In this document: positions 1-11,376 of the stretch, piece after piece | Numbering within the stretch: position 1 is the first letter of the stretch | Layout: each line of letters starts with the position of its first letter | From: Pseudorasbora parva | Taxonomy: Eukaryota; Chordata; Actinopteri; Cypriniformes; Gobionidae | DNA length: 64,000 bases | Reading direction: 5' to 3' | Assembly: GCF_024679245.1 (NCBI RefSeq) | Contig: NC_090174.1 | Span: 20,992,024 to 21,056,023 of the forward strand | The notes under the pieces: generated by a model | The model's database searches: none | What the model saw: only the letters and a program-made list of their open reading frames with translations | What the model was told of the DNA's origin: nothing | Made by a program: the position numbers and the translations under genes

Positions 1-87
1 CTGAATAACACAACTAAGTACACTAGAATCGCATCTATGATTATGTTGACATGCTTAATTTAAAAAAAGTTAGTTGAGTAAACTTAC

Positions 88-171
88 CAGATATTTTTTC
101 TTCACAGCTTCATCTGCGTAAAGCAGCGATGCAGCAGTTTCTTTCTCTGTCATCAAGGAGTTATCTGATAC
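88..171 (-). other. Exon-like 28-codon segment, gene unknown
   Basis: On the minus strand an 84-base open segment lies between an AG (weak pyrimidine tract) and a perfect GTAAGT donor. It encodes 28 residues rich in Glu, Lys and Ala, ending in EAVKKKYL. Its length is exactly divisible by three and it is in phase 0. The plus strand also has a good acceptor here (TTTTTTCTTCACAG ending at 107), followed by 24 open codons, so the strand is uncertain. I do not recognise the protein in either reading. Confidence 0.22.
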
Positions 172-344
172 CTGAATGGGTTTGACGCCCAGGTCTTATA
201 TTCTACAATAGCATGTATTTTTAATAGGCTGTAACCTGCCGCCTTCAACTGGTTCAAGGGCCGTATGCAGGGCAGAGAGAAAAGTATGCGTCTCAGGTGT
301 TGCTTAGTGTTTGCGTTTCCACTTTTTTTCCACATTTAAAAGTC

Positions 345-702
345 GAAAGCTTCATGAAGGCATGTGGCAGCAACAAATTCGGAAAAAGTTATATAATTGC
401 TATTTTATTTCAGCCAAAAAACCTCACGAACCATTAGTGGCACTTTTAATTGTTTTAATGAAATGCAGATGAAATGTTTATTGCTCCGATGTTTTCTTTT
501 TGAAGCTTATGAAACTTGGAATGGAAATCACAAGTATATATATTTTTTTAAATATTCTAAAATATCTGAATGGGGTAATTGTTGGCACAAGTGGTTCTCA
601 ACTTTTTGGACTCCAAAGCTCCACATTGTCCCCCATTATTTAAAGGCATACAGTATGTCTTTTTTCAGTTGTTTGTGATGTAATGGATAAGGATAAGGAT
701 TA
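345..702. other. Non-coding, AT-rich
   Basis: No gene, RNA or repeat structure recognised. The 93-codon open frame at 397-678 has no recognisable protein features or splice context. Confidence 0.5.
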
Positions 703-807
<105 letters not shown>

Positions 808-1615
808 GTATATTTTAGAGCTTGGCATAACTAGGAATATATATGTTCAATTAAAAACGCAAATGCTAAGATAAATGCTTTTCACACTTTTCTGTTTCCT
901 CATATCCAGTATCCAGGTTTTTCAAGACCAAGGGGTCAAAGAAAAAGTTGTTGATCCATTTTTAAGTCATTTTGAGGTCACTTATAGATTTGCTGAGGGC
1001 CCCATTCGGGCCCAGCTCCCTGGTTGAGAACCGCTGGTATTAAATGTTTTTGTCTGGAATGAATTTAATGAAACTGTTCCAGTTCGTATTGAAATCTCTT
1101 GACTTTTGATTGCAGACATTAGCAAATATGAGAGCATTTTAAAACATTGCTTAATCCCGGCAAGCAATTTTGCATTTTAAAGATGTCTAATAGCCGTCCA
1201 AACACAGCCCTGATGTAAAACAATGCAAAATTTGGGCTGTCAGTGAAAATTTAACAGATGTCTAACATAGCCCAAGAATAGACTAGTCATCTAGAACATG
1301 AACATGTCAAATAAATGAAACCAAACACCTTGTATTCACTGTTGACTTTGCTTACATGATGAAATATCATACATCTCGCAAGTTATTTTGGCAAAAACAT
1401 GTAACCAAATTCAACGTTATTTTGGCAAGAAACAGGGTTACTCATAGCTGGACTTTATCAAGTCTATAGTTAAATGAGACGGTGAAATGCTATTGCTTGC
1501 TGGGACATCTTTCACAAAACTGAGATATTGGGAAAAGCTGAATATTCCTGGAGAAACAACTGAGATGTTGTGTTCTGTATAGCACAAATGTAAGTTACAT
1601 TATGAGCCTGGTCAT
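808..1615. other. Non-coding, unassigned
   Basis: No coding exon or RNA gene seen. The words 'ggttgagaaccgctgg' near 1021-1037 resemble the terminal region of common vertebrate hAT-type repeats, but no partner end was found. Confidence 0.4.
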
Positions 1616-1619
1616 TTAA

Positions 1620-2282
1620 AGTGATAGTTCACCCAAAAAATGAAAGTTTGATGTTTATCTGTTTACCCCGAGGGCATCCAAGATGTAGGTGTGTTTGTTT
1701 CTTCAGTAGAACACAAATTAAGATTTTTAACTCCAATAACCATTGCCGTATAATGCATGTCAAAGGGGTGCATTTCTATGAGAGCCACTATGAGAGTAAA
1801 AAAAACACAGACATAGGAATCCATATTAAACCCTGTGGTCAAATGTACAAGATCCGGAGTATCTCAATAGGTCACAAGTGGTGGAAGTGATCTCTAGCGC
1901 GTATCTTTACACCGGATCTTGTACATTTGACCTCACTTGCAGGCAATGATGGCGCGGGGACGGCTGATGTACATAGTGTTGTATTTAAGGTAAAAAATTA
2001 TATAAATACTGTTCGGTTTCTCACGCAAACCAAATGTTTTGTGTCTTAAGAGATCAATGTTTTGCCGTGAGCCGCAGGGTTTAATATGGATTCGTATGTC
2101 TTTGTGTTTTTTTTATTTTCATAGGGGCTCTCATAGAAATACACCCCATTGACATGAATTATACAGCAACGGTTGGAGTTAAAAATCTTCATTTGTGTTC
2201 TACTGACAAAGCAAACAGATCTTGGATGCCCTGGGGGTAAGCAGATACCCATCAAATGTTCATTTTTGGGTGAACTATCCCT
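1620..2282. mobile_element. TTAA-flanked fold-back MITE with long inverted repeats
   Basis: The element is bounded by TTAA at 1616-1619 and 2283-2286. Its ends are AGTGATAGTTCACCC and the inverse GGGTGAACTATCCCT. The arms (about 1620-1834 and 2070-2282) are imperfect inverted copies over about 210 bases, and an inner inverted pair (around 1838-1858 and 1912-1932) sits in the middle. There is no transposase. TTAA flanks fit piggyBac or Kolobok superfamilies; the internal sequence does not decide between them. Related ends recur elsewhere in the window. Confidence 0.8.
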
Positions 2283-2319
2283 TTAAATAAGATAATATGA
2301 CACCAATTGTATAATCTCT

Positions 2320-2935
2320 ACACTAAGTTCTGAGCTGATTACAAAGTATTGCTACTGACCTAAGACCCTAAATGGTTCAGATCCTGTGTATTTCACCTTA
2401 ACATCCATCACACTCTTTAAGGGCACAAAATCTCAGGACTTTTGGAAGTACCTAAGTCCACTAGAGGAGGGAGGGCATTTTCACATTTGGCTTCTAAACT
2501 CTTATTTTCTGTTTCATCTCGGGATGCCTATCCCGAGGTAACTGAATACGTCAGCTCCAGTTTGGATCCATCCTCTTACGAAGACTTCAGATGCTCCAAC
2601 ACATGTGAAGAGACGAGATGACGCCAACCCCTGCGAGGACTTCAGATGATGCCAACTCTGAATCAACATCCATTGCAAAATTTTCTTTAATATTGCAATC
2701 ATTATGTTCACAACTTGTAACAATTACTTCAATGAGCTCATTGTTTCTGCCTTGAATTAATACATGATGTTATGTACATTTCTGAAATCCATTACTTGAA
2801 CACAGTCCCCTCTGATAACAGATCACTCTATATTGTAGACACATGCATTTTCTGTAAGGGTGCTTTGAAAAGATGTGTATTGTGAAAAGCACTATACAAA
2901 TACATGTGAATTGAATTCAATTTAAAACTTCATCT
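2320..2935 (+). mobile_element. L2/CR1-like LINE 3' remnant
   Basis: The stretch around 2345-2385 resembles the last coding part of L2-type reverse transcriptases (a Leu-Leu-Thr-x-Lys-x-Leu-Asn-Gly type stretch, with frame damage). The segment ends with the 'gcactatacaaatacatgtg' plus 'aattgaatt' type tail typical of L2 LINEs. No long frame survives. Family assignment is from recalled motif similarity only. Confidence 0.45.
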
Positions 2936-2939
2936 CTGC

Positions 2940-3625
2940 TTCACCAATACTCCATTACATGTTTTTGCACAGTCACCCCAGGCTCGGTTATGCAGTTGCT
3001 GTGAACAGAAAGGATCGGCTCTATTAGCCTCAGAGAGCCTCTGGAGTGGGCAGCTGCCGCCTCCCCGCTGCGCTCGTTATGTCCATAAACAGGCCCAGGT
3101 TTCGTGTTGTGCTTGGCAAATCTTGTCTCTCTCCCTGCCAGTCCGACTAAAGTGAGCTGTCAGTCACTGAAGGAGCTGGACTGTCCTGCTTTACCCTGAG
3201 TAGTTATGCATTTTGGTTTGAAAAATTTGTTTTGGGCTTTTGCTTTAGGGAAAGAAATGTTTTGGAGCTGCCAGAGGTGTCAGTAAGTGTTGCTGATATC
3301 AGAACATACACATGTGGAAGTCATTTTGTCTGATGTATCATCAGACAGGCAGAAGTGTTGGCCGGTTGTGACGGTGATGAGGGATCCGTGCTTCTAGTTT
3401 ATTTGGAAATATAGCAATAACAAAAGTAACCACTAGAGCCTGCTAAAGAATCGACTCGCTGTGTGCTTTTGGCTATTAATGGCTCTTTCTGCTAATTTTC
3501 CTGGCGTGAACGTACTGTATCACATTTTCATTTCTGCCAAGGGACTGTTTAATGGGAACATCTTCAAAACAAGAAGAGCTGAAAGGCTTAAATGATGTGC
3601 AGTCCAGTCTGCGGTCATATCTAGT
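2940..3625. other. Non-coding; possible conserved element inside
   Basis: No exon seen. Positions 3004-3190 are more GC-rich than their surroundings and contain no obvious repeat, so they are a candidate conserved or regulatory stretch. Around 3600-3625 only ordinary AT-rich sequence is visible. Confidence 0.35.
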
Positions 3626-3629
3626 GTTT

Positions 3630-4708
<1,079 letters not shown>

Positions 4709-4772
<64 letters not shown>
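4709..4772. repeat. (CA)n microsatellite
   Basis: About 32 uninterrupted CA repeats attached to the end of a dispersed repeat unit. Confidence 0.97.
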
Positions 4773-4774
<2 letters not shown>

Positions 4775-5393
4775 TGTTTTCATAATGCGAAACAGCGCTT
4801 GCAGCTGAAAAATCAGACTAATAGATCTCTTTATGTTCACTGGCATTGTACAGCTGATGGAGACCTCAGCAGAGAGCACAGTGAGAAGATGGAGGACCTG
4901 GCTGCCCTTCCGGCTTTCTTGTCTCCTGCTGCTCACAACACATGGCACATAGCTTGTCTTTCTCTCTTGCAGCACAAAGACAGGAGCTAATAAGTTATTC
5001 AGTATAGTTATTCTGACCTGGAATGCATTCAATCCTTTCTTTTCTAGTAAAACATTTTTTTTAACTGATGGGTCATGTCATGACCACAGTTCCACAACAT
5101 TTTTAACCTGTACTGTATGTAACTTCCTCTCACCTATCAAGTGCAGCTCAAGTACCTCTTTGCTGACACTAAACCAAACGTGTTTCTTTGAAGTGTACTA
5201 CTGGATATAATTTGGTACGATAACTCACTTTTAAACAATTGTTACTGTGAGTAAAATCCAAAACACAAGTTGCTTCCTCTTAAACTATAATAAGATCAAT
5301 TGTTATGTAATATGTTATCTTCTAACTGCATTTGATTGATATTGGTTTGGCTGGCTGAGAACATTGTTTGTTGTTGTTGGTGATTTCTTGCAG
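4773..5393. other. Non-coding, unassigned
   Basis: No supported exon. The open frame across 4679-4990 begins in the CA tract and has no recognisable protein features. Confidence 0.45.
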
Positions 5394-5433
5394 AGAAATG
5401 AGGCCAAGTTCTTAGGCAGTATTGCATCTATTC
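5394..5433 (+). other. Candidate 40-bp micro-exon, possibly upstream part of the kelch gene
   Basis: The sequence follows an acceptor (TTTCTTGCAG) and is followed by a GTAAGT donor. Read in its open frame it gives 13 residues beginning RNEAKF and leaves one base over. The first recognised kelch exon (38936) needs exactly one base from its predecessor, so the phases agree. The chance of phase agreement alone is one in three and the peptide has no diagnostic motif. Assignment to the kelch gene is inference and would imply an intron of about 33 kb holding both DIRS elements. Confidence 0.25.
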
Positions 5434-6047
5434 GTAAGTAGACAATACCTTGTTTGGATAATTCCAGGATTTTTTTTTTCTTTTTTGAAAATTGAAAATT
5501 ATATTGTATTACCCTTGAATGATAAGTTAAATGATATTAACAAAGCAATTATAAATAATTTGCAAACTATTAGTTCATAGGTAATTAATTGTTTAAACTG
5601 CAGTTAATACATTGTCACTCTAATAAGGGTTATTATTTAATTCAAATATATAAATGCTTCGTTAAAGGGGTCATATAATGCCATTTTTGTACAAGTTAAT
5701 ATGATTCTTTAGTGTCTCAATGAAAACTTTGAAATATACTTTAATTAAAAATTCTTATTAGTATTGTAAGAAAACACTCATTTTACCTTGTCAAAACAGC
5801 TCTGTTTTCACCAAGCAGTTTCAGTGCATATGGCTTTAAAGACCCTGTAAAGTCAAATTTAAGTTGTGATCTGAGTTAGTCACACCACAGAAAAATATGT
5901 TATTAACCACCCAGCCAAATTTGAATGATAAAAAAGTCGGCAAGTAAATTAAATAAGAGATCAAAATCTTGAAATAATGAGCAGTATTCTCTGCTCTCAA
6001 ATGCTAGGGGCGTGTCTGCGGAAACCGCCCCCACTGGAAAGCGGCTC
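5434..6047. other. Non-coding flank of the first DIRS element
   Basis: AT-rich DNA with 'aaaggggtcatataatgcc' at 5665-5683, a word common at the ends of teleost DNA transposons. A GC-rich patch (6007-6047) directly precedes the DIRS end. No exon seen. Confidence 0.4.
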
Positions 6048-6086
6048 GGGTTATGTATATAACCCTTGTTCCCTGAGAGGGAACGA

Positions 6087-6272
6087 GCACTGCGTCGGAA
6101 CGACGATTTGGGGATACTCCCTTAGCATGAACGTGTCTGAAGTATGAATGAAACTAGTCCAATCCTTATTGGTCCTACGTCATGACGTAGATGTGACGGC
6201 ATACCCGGAAGCTATAAAGGGGAGCCCGGCGCATTGTAGCGTCAATTATCGCGATGAAGCATAATGCTCTCA
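6087..6272. repeat. Left ITR of DIRS copy 1
   Basis: About 186 bp, inverse of 11193-11376 with few mismatches. The outermost bases (6048-6086) differ from those of the right end, as is usual for DIRS, and are matched instead by the ICR. Confidence 0.93.
6176..6219 (+). promoter_or_regulatory. Promoter-like cassette in left ITR: palindromic CRE-type site plus TATA box
   Basis: The 14-base palindrome TACGTCATGACGTA (6176-6189) holds two CRE/ATF half-sites (CGTCA/TGACG), a further TGACG half-site follows at 6194, and TATAAAG lies at 6213-6219. It faces inward. The arrangement is what a Pol II promoter would look like; activity is inferred. Confidence 0.6.
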
Positions 6273-6295
6273 GGCGATACGCGGTGTGGCGACGA

Positions 6296-6376
6296 GACGC
6301 AGTGCTCGTTCCCTCTCAGGGAACAAGGGTTATATACATAACCCAAGCCGTTCCCTATATCGAGGGAACTTCGCAC
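6296..6376. repeat. Internal complementary region (ICR) of DIRS copy 1
   Basis: Positions 6296-6344 are the reverse complement of the left outer end (about 6048-6096). Positions 6350-6376 are the reverse complement of the right outer end (about 11373-11399). The two halves meet at 6345-6349. In DIRS replication this region is thought to template the joining of the ends into a circle. Confidence 0.9.
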
Positions 6377-6454
6377 TTCGATTTGGGGAACGAATACCCA
6401 CTAGGCCACACCAAGGATACACCTGCCCTATTGTGAGCTGGAGACCAGGCACAA

Positions 6455-8014
6455 TCAGGACTGGAGTACCCTGCCACCGGGGGTCGCAGGGAGGTGTAGG
6501 CTGTAAAACCTTATGAATGTGTGCTGAGTAGCCCAGCCAGCCGCTTCACAGATGTCCTGCATAGGGACTCCGGACAGAAGGGCCACCGAAGAGGCCATGC
6601 CTCTAGTCGAGTGGGCTCTCAAGGCAATAGGTGAAGGCAGATTGCGCACCTGATATGCCAAGACTATTGCCTGCACAATCCAATTACTAATAGTAGGGGT
6701 TGATGCAGGCAGCCCTTTCTTGGGTGAGCCAAAACACACTAACAGCTGGTCTGATTTCCTCCACTGAGCTGACCTTTCCAGATAGATCCTTAGGGTCCGA
6801 ACTGGACACAAAAGGAATAATCTCCCTTCTTCCGCCGTCACGTGGGGCGGAGGATGAAATGCCTGAAGAACCAAAGACCTGACCGTACTGGATGGAACCT
6901 TCGGCACATACCCTGGCCTAGGGTGCAGTACGGCCTTTACTCCTCCCGGGGCAAACTCCAAGCAGGTTGGCGTAATGGCCAAAGCTTGAAGATCTCCCAC
7001 TCTCCTGAGAGAGGTAATAGCTAGGAGGAACGCCACTTTAAGCGTTAGATTCTTAGGTTCTGCTGCCTCCAGTGGTTCGAAGGGGGCCTCAGCCAGGCCT
7101 TCGAGAACCACTGCCAGATCCCAGGTTGGAACTCTGGTACGCACTACAGGTCTTAACCTACGCGTCCCACGAAGGAAGCGTACAACCAATTGATGCCTAC
7201 CCAAAGGCCCATCACCTAACGGAGCGTGAAAAGCTCCAATAGCTGCCACATACACCTTAAGCGTGGACGGGGTAAGCCCTGCAGAGAAACGATCTTGGAG
7301 GAACTCCAGTACTGAAGCCACTGGGCAGTTAACTGGGTCCACCTCACGTTCTCTACACCAAGTGACGAAGACATTCCACTTGAGACTGTACAATCTCCTA
7401 GTAGACGGGACCCTAGAGCTAAGCAAGGTCTCTATAACGTCTGCCGGCAAGCCCTCCTCTCGGTACCTGGCCCCCTCAGGGGCCAGACCCAAAGGTTCCA
7501 GATTTCGGGGCGGGGGTGAAATATTGTGCCCCCTGCCTGCGATAGGAGGTCCCTCCTCAGAGGGACCTGCCACGGGTGACCCGCCAGCAGCGCTATTATG
7601 TCCGAGAACCATACTCGAGTTGGCCAACAAGGAGCTACCAGAAGGAGACTGACTCCCTGTTGTCGAACCCTCTCCAGGACCCCTGGGAGCAGAGCGACGG
7701 GGGGAAATGCATACAGACGCCGCCTCGGCCACGTCTGTACCATGGCGTCCAACCCCAGCGGGGCTGGGTGCGTGAGGGAGAACCACAGTGGACAATGGGA
7801 CGTCTCTCGAGACGCAAACAGATCCACTTCCACCGGGCCGAACCTCCTGACAATCGCCTCCACCACCTCTGGGTGGAGCCGCCATTCCCCGGGCCTCAGC
7901 CCCTGCCTCGATAGTATATCTGCCCCCTGATTCTGTATCCCCGGGATATACATTGCCCTGAGGGATAACAGTTTGTCTTGTGACCAGCGAAGGATTAGAA
8001 GCGCCAGTTTGCAT
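6455..8014 (-). CDS. DIRS tyrosine recombinase (YR)
   Basis: The frame is 519 codons, but only about the last 330 residues (from near 7500 down) are recombinase; the earlier part overlaps the end of the upstream pol frame, as is normal in DIRS elements. The N-terminal SAM-like core-binding part has a 'STRRLYSLKW' start. The catalytic residues are visible: first Arg in TSLRRVGDL, HxxR in HSTRG, and the nucleophile Tyr in the final IRFYSL. This enzyme cuts and rejoins DNA through a phosphotyrosine bond and would integrate the circular DNA copy. No stop or frameshift was found in the core, so this is the best preserved gene of the element. The true start codon is uncertain. The homologous gene in DIRS copy 2 is broken. 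Confidence 0.9.
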   Translation of the reverse strand: MQTGASNPSLVTRQTVIPQGNVYPGDTESGGRYTIEAGAEARGMAAPPRGGGGDCQEVRPGGSGSVCVSRDVPLSTVVLPHAPSPAGVGRHGTDVAEAASVCISPRRSAPRGPGEGSTTGSQSPSGSSLLANSSMVLGHNSAAGGSPVAGPSEEGPPIAGRGHNISPPPRNLEPLGLAPEGARYREEGLPADVIETLLSSRVPSTRRLYSLKWNVFVTWCREREVDPVNCPVASVLEFLQDRFSAGLTPSTLKVYVAAIGAFHAPLGDGPLGRHQLVVRFLRGTRRLRPVVRTRVPTWDLAVVLEGLAEAPFEPLEAAEPKNLTLKVAFLLAITSLRRVGDLQALAITPTCLEFAPGGVKAVLHPRPGYVPKVPSSTVRSLVLQAFHPPPHVTAEEGRLFLLCPVRTLRIYLERSAQWRKSDQLLVCFGSPKKGLPASTPTISNWIVQAIVLAYQVRNLPSPIALRAHSTRGMASSVALLSGVPMQDICEAAGWATQHTFIRFYSLHLPATPGGRVLQS

Positions 8015-8040
8015 AGCGGGCGCGACCTCAACCCCCCTGG
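7432..8040 (-). pseudogene. DIRS pol C-terminus: end of RNase H and Dam-like methyltransferase region
   Basis: This part continues the reverse transcriptase protein but in a shifted frame. It begins in the final RNase H segment (NHQGG followed by LRSRPL) with the GADILSRQ motif typical of DIRS RNase H ends. The conserved blocks VEVDLFAS and LVAPCWPTRVWF follow; DIRS elements are known to carry a putative N6-adenine methyltransferase domain at this place. The function of that domain is not established here. It ends at 7432 while overlapping the recombinase frame. It is classed as a pseudogene because a one-base loss near 8030 separates it from the RT frame. Confidence 0.75.
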
Positions 8041-9464
8041 TGGTTCAAATATGCCACGACTGCCGTATTGTCTGTACGGACTAGAACGTGGTACCCGCGA
8101 AGCTCCGGGAGGAAACTCCTGAGAGCCCTGTAAACTGCCATCATTTCCAGGCAGTTTATGTGCCAGGTCGAATGATGGTCCTCCATTGGACCCCTCGCAA
8201 AGCGGCCTTCCATGACCGCGCCCCAACCAGTAAGGGAAGCATCTGTTGAAATGGTTTTCCGGCAACATGATGCTCCCAAGACTGGCCCTTGGGACAGAAA
8301 CCAAGCTTTCTTCCATATACCTAGAGCCCGAAGGCATTTGCGCATGACTCTGATCATACGGAATGGGTTCCCTCTGGGGGAAAACCCCTTGGTTTTCAGC
8401 CACCACTGTAGAGCTCTCATGTGTAGCAGGCCGAACGGAATAATGTTGGACGCTGCCGCTAGATGCCCTAACACTATCTGAAAGTGTTTCACAGTGATAC
8501 TCTGGCCTAGCTTTATTCTTGAGACTACCGCCAGAATGGTCTTGATTCGTGCGGGGGAGAGTTGCGCCCGCATCGAAACCGAATCCCATAATACCCCCAG
8601 AAAACTCGTTTTCTGAGCTGGCGCCAACACGCTCTTCTTTGTGTTGAGCCTCAACCCCAAGCGTTGGATATGTGCTAGAACTACATCTCGATGTTGAACT
8701 GCCATCTCGAACGACTGGGCCAGTATAAGCCAGTCGTCGATGTAATTTAGTACCCGGATGCCCTGAAGTCTCAATGGAGCCAGAGCTGCATCCATACATT
8801 TGGTAAACGTGCGAGGGGAAAGAGCTAGACCGAAGGGAAGCACTCGATATTGGTACGCTTCGCCCCCGAAAGCGAACCTCAGAAACTTCCTGTGGCATGG
8901 AAGGATGGAGACATGAAAATAGGCGTCTTTTAAATCTATCGTGACAAACCAGTCCTCGGGCTGGATCTGACTCACGATTGTGGGAATGGTCAACATCTTG
9001 AACCTGAATCTCCTCAGAGACCGGTTCAGATACCTCAGATCTAAAATCGGCCGATGCCCTCCATCCTTTTTTGGAACTATAAAGTACCGGCTGTAGAACC
9101 CGGCCTCCCTCTCCGACGGCGGGACCCACTCTATGGCCCCCTTTGCCAGCAAGGATTTTACTTCTTGTTCCATTACCCGAACCCACTCTGGCACCACTGC
9201 AGTCCATGTCACCCCATTGAACTTTGGCGGGGGGTGATCGAACTGCAGTCTGTACCCTATTTCTACAGTACGCAGGACCCATGTGGATATATTCGGAAGG
9301 CATTTCCATGCGCCGAGATAATCTACTAAGGGAATCAGCCTCTCGAGGCTGGTCTCGGGTGTTACTTGAGTCTCGTTTTTCGTCCCCTGAAGCGGATGCC
9401 CGGCAGGGGACGAAATACGATTTTCGGTATTTGGACACTCGTCCCGCCCAGTCGCAGGTCTCAC
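8028..9464 (-). CDS. DIRS reverse transcriptase and RNase H
   Basis: A 478-residue frame. The RT palm motifs are visible: VPKKDGG, then TIDLKDAYFHV (first catalytic Asp), then LNYIDDW with the YIDD active site, then SFLGVLWD. RNase H follows with STDASLTGWG, NCLEMMAV and VRTDNTAVVAYLNH, giving Asp/Glu/Asp catalytic candidates. The frame stops prematurely after NHQGG because one base is missing in the run near 8030; DIRS copy 2 keeps the continuous frame at the same place. All catalytic residues of RT itself are present. Start codon chosen by the track-independent frame opening at 9464 is uncertain; gag ends about 160 bases upstream at 9626. Confidence 0.88.
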   Translation of the reverse strand: MRPATGRDECPNTENRISSPAGHPLQGTKNETQVTPETSLERLIPLVDYLGAWKCLPNISTWVLRTVEIGYRLQFDHPPPKFNGVTWTAVVPEWVRVMEQEVKSLLAKGAIEWVPPSEREAGFYSRYFIVPKKDGGHRPILDLRYLNRSLRRFRFKMLTIPTIVSQIQPEDWFVTIDLKDAYFHVSILPCHRKFLRFAFGGEAYQYRVLPFGLALSPRTFTKCMDAALAPLRLQGIRVLNYIDDWLILAQSFEMAVQHRDVVLAHIQRLGLRLNTKKSVLAPAQKTSFLGVLWDSVSMRAQLSPARIKTILAVVSRIKLGQSITVKHFQIVLGHLAAASNIIPFGLLHMRALQWWLKTKGFSPRGNPFRMIRVMRKCLRALGIWKKAWFLSQGPVLGASCCRKTISTDASLTGWGAVMEGRFARGPMEDHHSTWHINCLEMMAVYRALRSFLPELRGYHVLVRTDNTAVVAYLNHQGG

Positions 9465-9625
9465 TCGAGGCTACTGGAACGAAACGTGTCCTAGGGAAAA
9501 CGATGTGGCCCGAAGCGTCTGTGACGGCGGGATTACCACATCGTTTTCCCCTCGTGAGCGTCGCGCGAGAGACAACCTCGGTTGTTCCCGCGCGAAGGGG
9601 ACCGCTCTCAGAAGCCCTACCGCAG

Positions 9626-11100
9626 CTAGGACTTCTTCCCAGCAGCCTTCTTAGCGAGAAGGACGTTCCTTAGATCGCCCTTCTGCACGGAAGCCTGCTG
9701 GTGAGAGCGCCGCCTCTGTTGCCAGGCTCCCGGAGGAGGGGCTCTAGAGGCGACGCTCTCCTTTTGCACCTGACGGTGCGAGGAGCTGGCTGACGGCTGA
9801 GGCTGCCCACTAGTGGCAGCCTTCGCTGGTTTTGGCCGACGAGGGAGAAACTGTCGGAAGGCCGCTGACTGTTTTCTCGCCTCCTGAAACCTGTCGATGA
9901 CCGAATTAACGGCGTCGCCAAACGGGCCAGAAGGCGAGATCGGGGAGTCTAGGAGAAACGTTTTATCTTTCTCCTTCATCCCCGACAGATTTAGCCACAG
10001 GTGTCTCTCCACCGTCACCATAGAGGCCATGGAGCAGCCGATGGCACGGGCCGTCTCCTTGGTGACGCAGAGAGACAGATCAGCAGCCTTCCTCAGCTCT
10101 AAGATATCCTCCGGGGAGGGACCCTCTCCCTCGTCCAGCTCTTTTAAAAGGTCGGCCTGGTACGCCTGCAAGATCAAAAGCGTGTGCAGAGCGCTACCAG
10201 CCCGACCCGCCACCATATATGCCCTGCCCACCAACGCCGATGTGTCCCTGCATGGCTTGGTGGGCAGTACCGGGGCTTTTAGGGACGATGCCGATTCGGG
10301 TGACAGATAGCTCGCGAGAGCATCTTCCACCCGCGGCATCGTCCCGTAGCCGGCCTCGCGCGCACCCATAACATTAGCATAATCTAATACTGGGGGGTTG
10401 GAAATGCGCGCGGAGTATGGTCTATTCCAGGACCTACACAACTCGTTGTGCAGGTCCGGAAAAAAACGGCAAGCCCCGGCGAGGCGACTGAGCCCGGCGC
10501 GAGAGAAACCGATCGTCCAGCCTGCTGGATGGCTGGACTTCCTGCCTCTCTTGTGGCCAATCGATATTTAACTTGGCCACGGCACGAGTCAGCACCTCGA
10601 TAAGCTCCTCCTGGGTGGGTGGGTGCGGTGGTGACATATGCGGCCCCACCCGCCTCGATGTTGATATCTTCCGGATCCTCGGATCCGGAGAGAATCAACA
10701 TCTGGTTCTCCACCCCGGGGGAAGAAGCCGCTTCGCGGGCTTCCACACGAGGTGGGAGAACCTCTGAACTATCAGTGGAAGATTGAGAAAGTGCCTCGGC
10801 AGTCTCAATCTCCGCTGATACGTCCAGCTGCGAGCCCCATGATCTGCGACGCCGAGCCGCCTCGGCGGACGCAGGCCCAGAACCACGGGGCTCGCGTGGT
10901 TGGCTGGCCTCATCGAAGACCGCCAACCGAGACCTCAGCACCCTGAGCGTCAGCAGCTCGCAGTGGCTGCAGGTGGCTCCCTCGAGAGCCGCCTGAGCAT
11001 GCTAAACGCCCAGGCACTGAACACAAAGAGAGTGTGTGTCCGTTCCCGAGATGTAGCGGGGACACGGATGCACGCACCTCTTAAACTCTGTACTAGACAT
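9626..11100 (-). pseudogene. DIRS gag (ORF1), broken
   Basis: The gene starts at ATG 11098-11100 (minus strand) and its remnants end at 9626. The first 45 or so residues hold a Cys/His module: HPCPRYI, then TH-x-LCVQCLG, and after the break CSHCE. A TAG codon interrupts it right after CLGV (about 11002). The same frame then runs on to about 10640, a second frame carries about 10640-10455, and a third carries the long C-terminal part 10441-9626, which contains LQAYQADLLKEL and a basic, Gln/Ser-rich tail ending in KKAAGKKS. A gag protein would package the element RNA. A DIRS gag of this kind is also thought to be the source of the LAP2-alpha exon of mammals (recalled knowledge). At least one stop and two frame changes make it non-functional unless the sequence has errors. 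Confidence 0.8.
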
Positions 11101-11192
11101 GTTTACTCTCTTTGGTCTCTTACTGATAATATATATATTTATATATATGGGACAGACAACAATAAATAGACAGACAATGTTCAAACACACAC

Positions 11193-11376
11193 AGAGCGTT
11201 ATGCTGAAGAGCGATAACTGACGCTACTATGCGCCGGGCTCCCCTTTATAGCTTCCGGGTATGCCGTCACATCTACGTCATGACGTAGGACCAATAAGGA
11301 TTGGACTAGTTTCATTCATACTTCAGACGCGTTCATGCTAAGGGAGTATCCCCAAATCGTCGTTCCGACGCAGTGC
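11193..11376. repeat. Right ITR of DIRS copy 1
   Basis: Inverse of 6087-6272. On the minus strand it lies just upstream of gag and so would hold the main promoter of the element. Confidence 0.93.
11244..11287 (-). promoter_or_regulatory. Promoter-like cassette upstream of DIRS gag
   Basis: The inverted copy of the left-ITR cassette: palindrome TACGTCATGACGTA at 11274-11287 and CTTTATA (TATAAAG on the minus strand) at 11244-11250. It lies about 145 bases upstream of the gag ATG and points toward it, so it is the likely promoter. Confidence 0.65.

Noticed and set aside
6290..6400. Clustered inverted repeats that could be mistaken for a CRISPR-like or regulatory array
   Set aside because: They are fully explained by the ICR of the DIRS element.
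7263..10946. Several plus-strand open frames of 60-150 codons within DIRS copy 1
   Set aside because: They run antisense to conserved gag, pol and recombinase frames and have no independent motifs; GC-rich coding DNA often gives such shadows.
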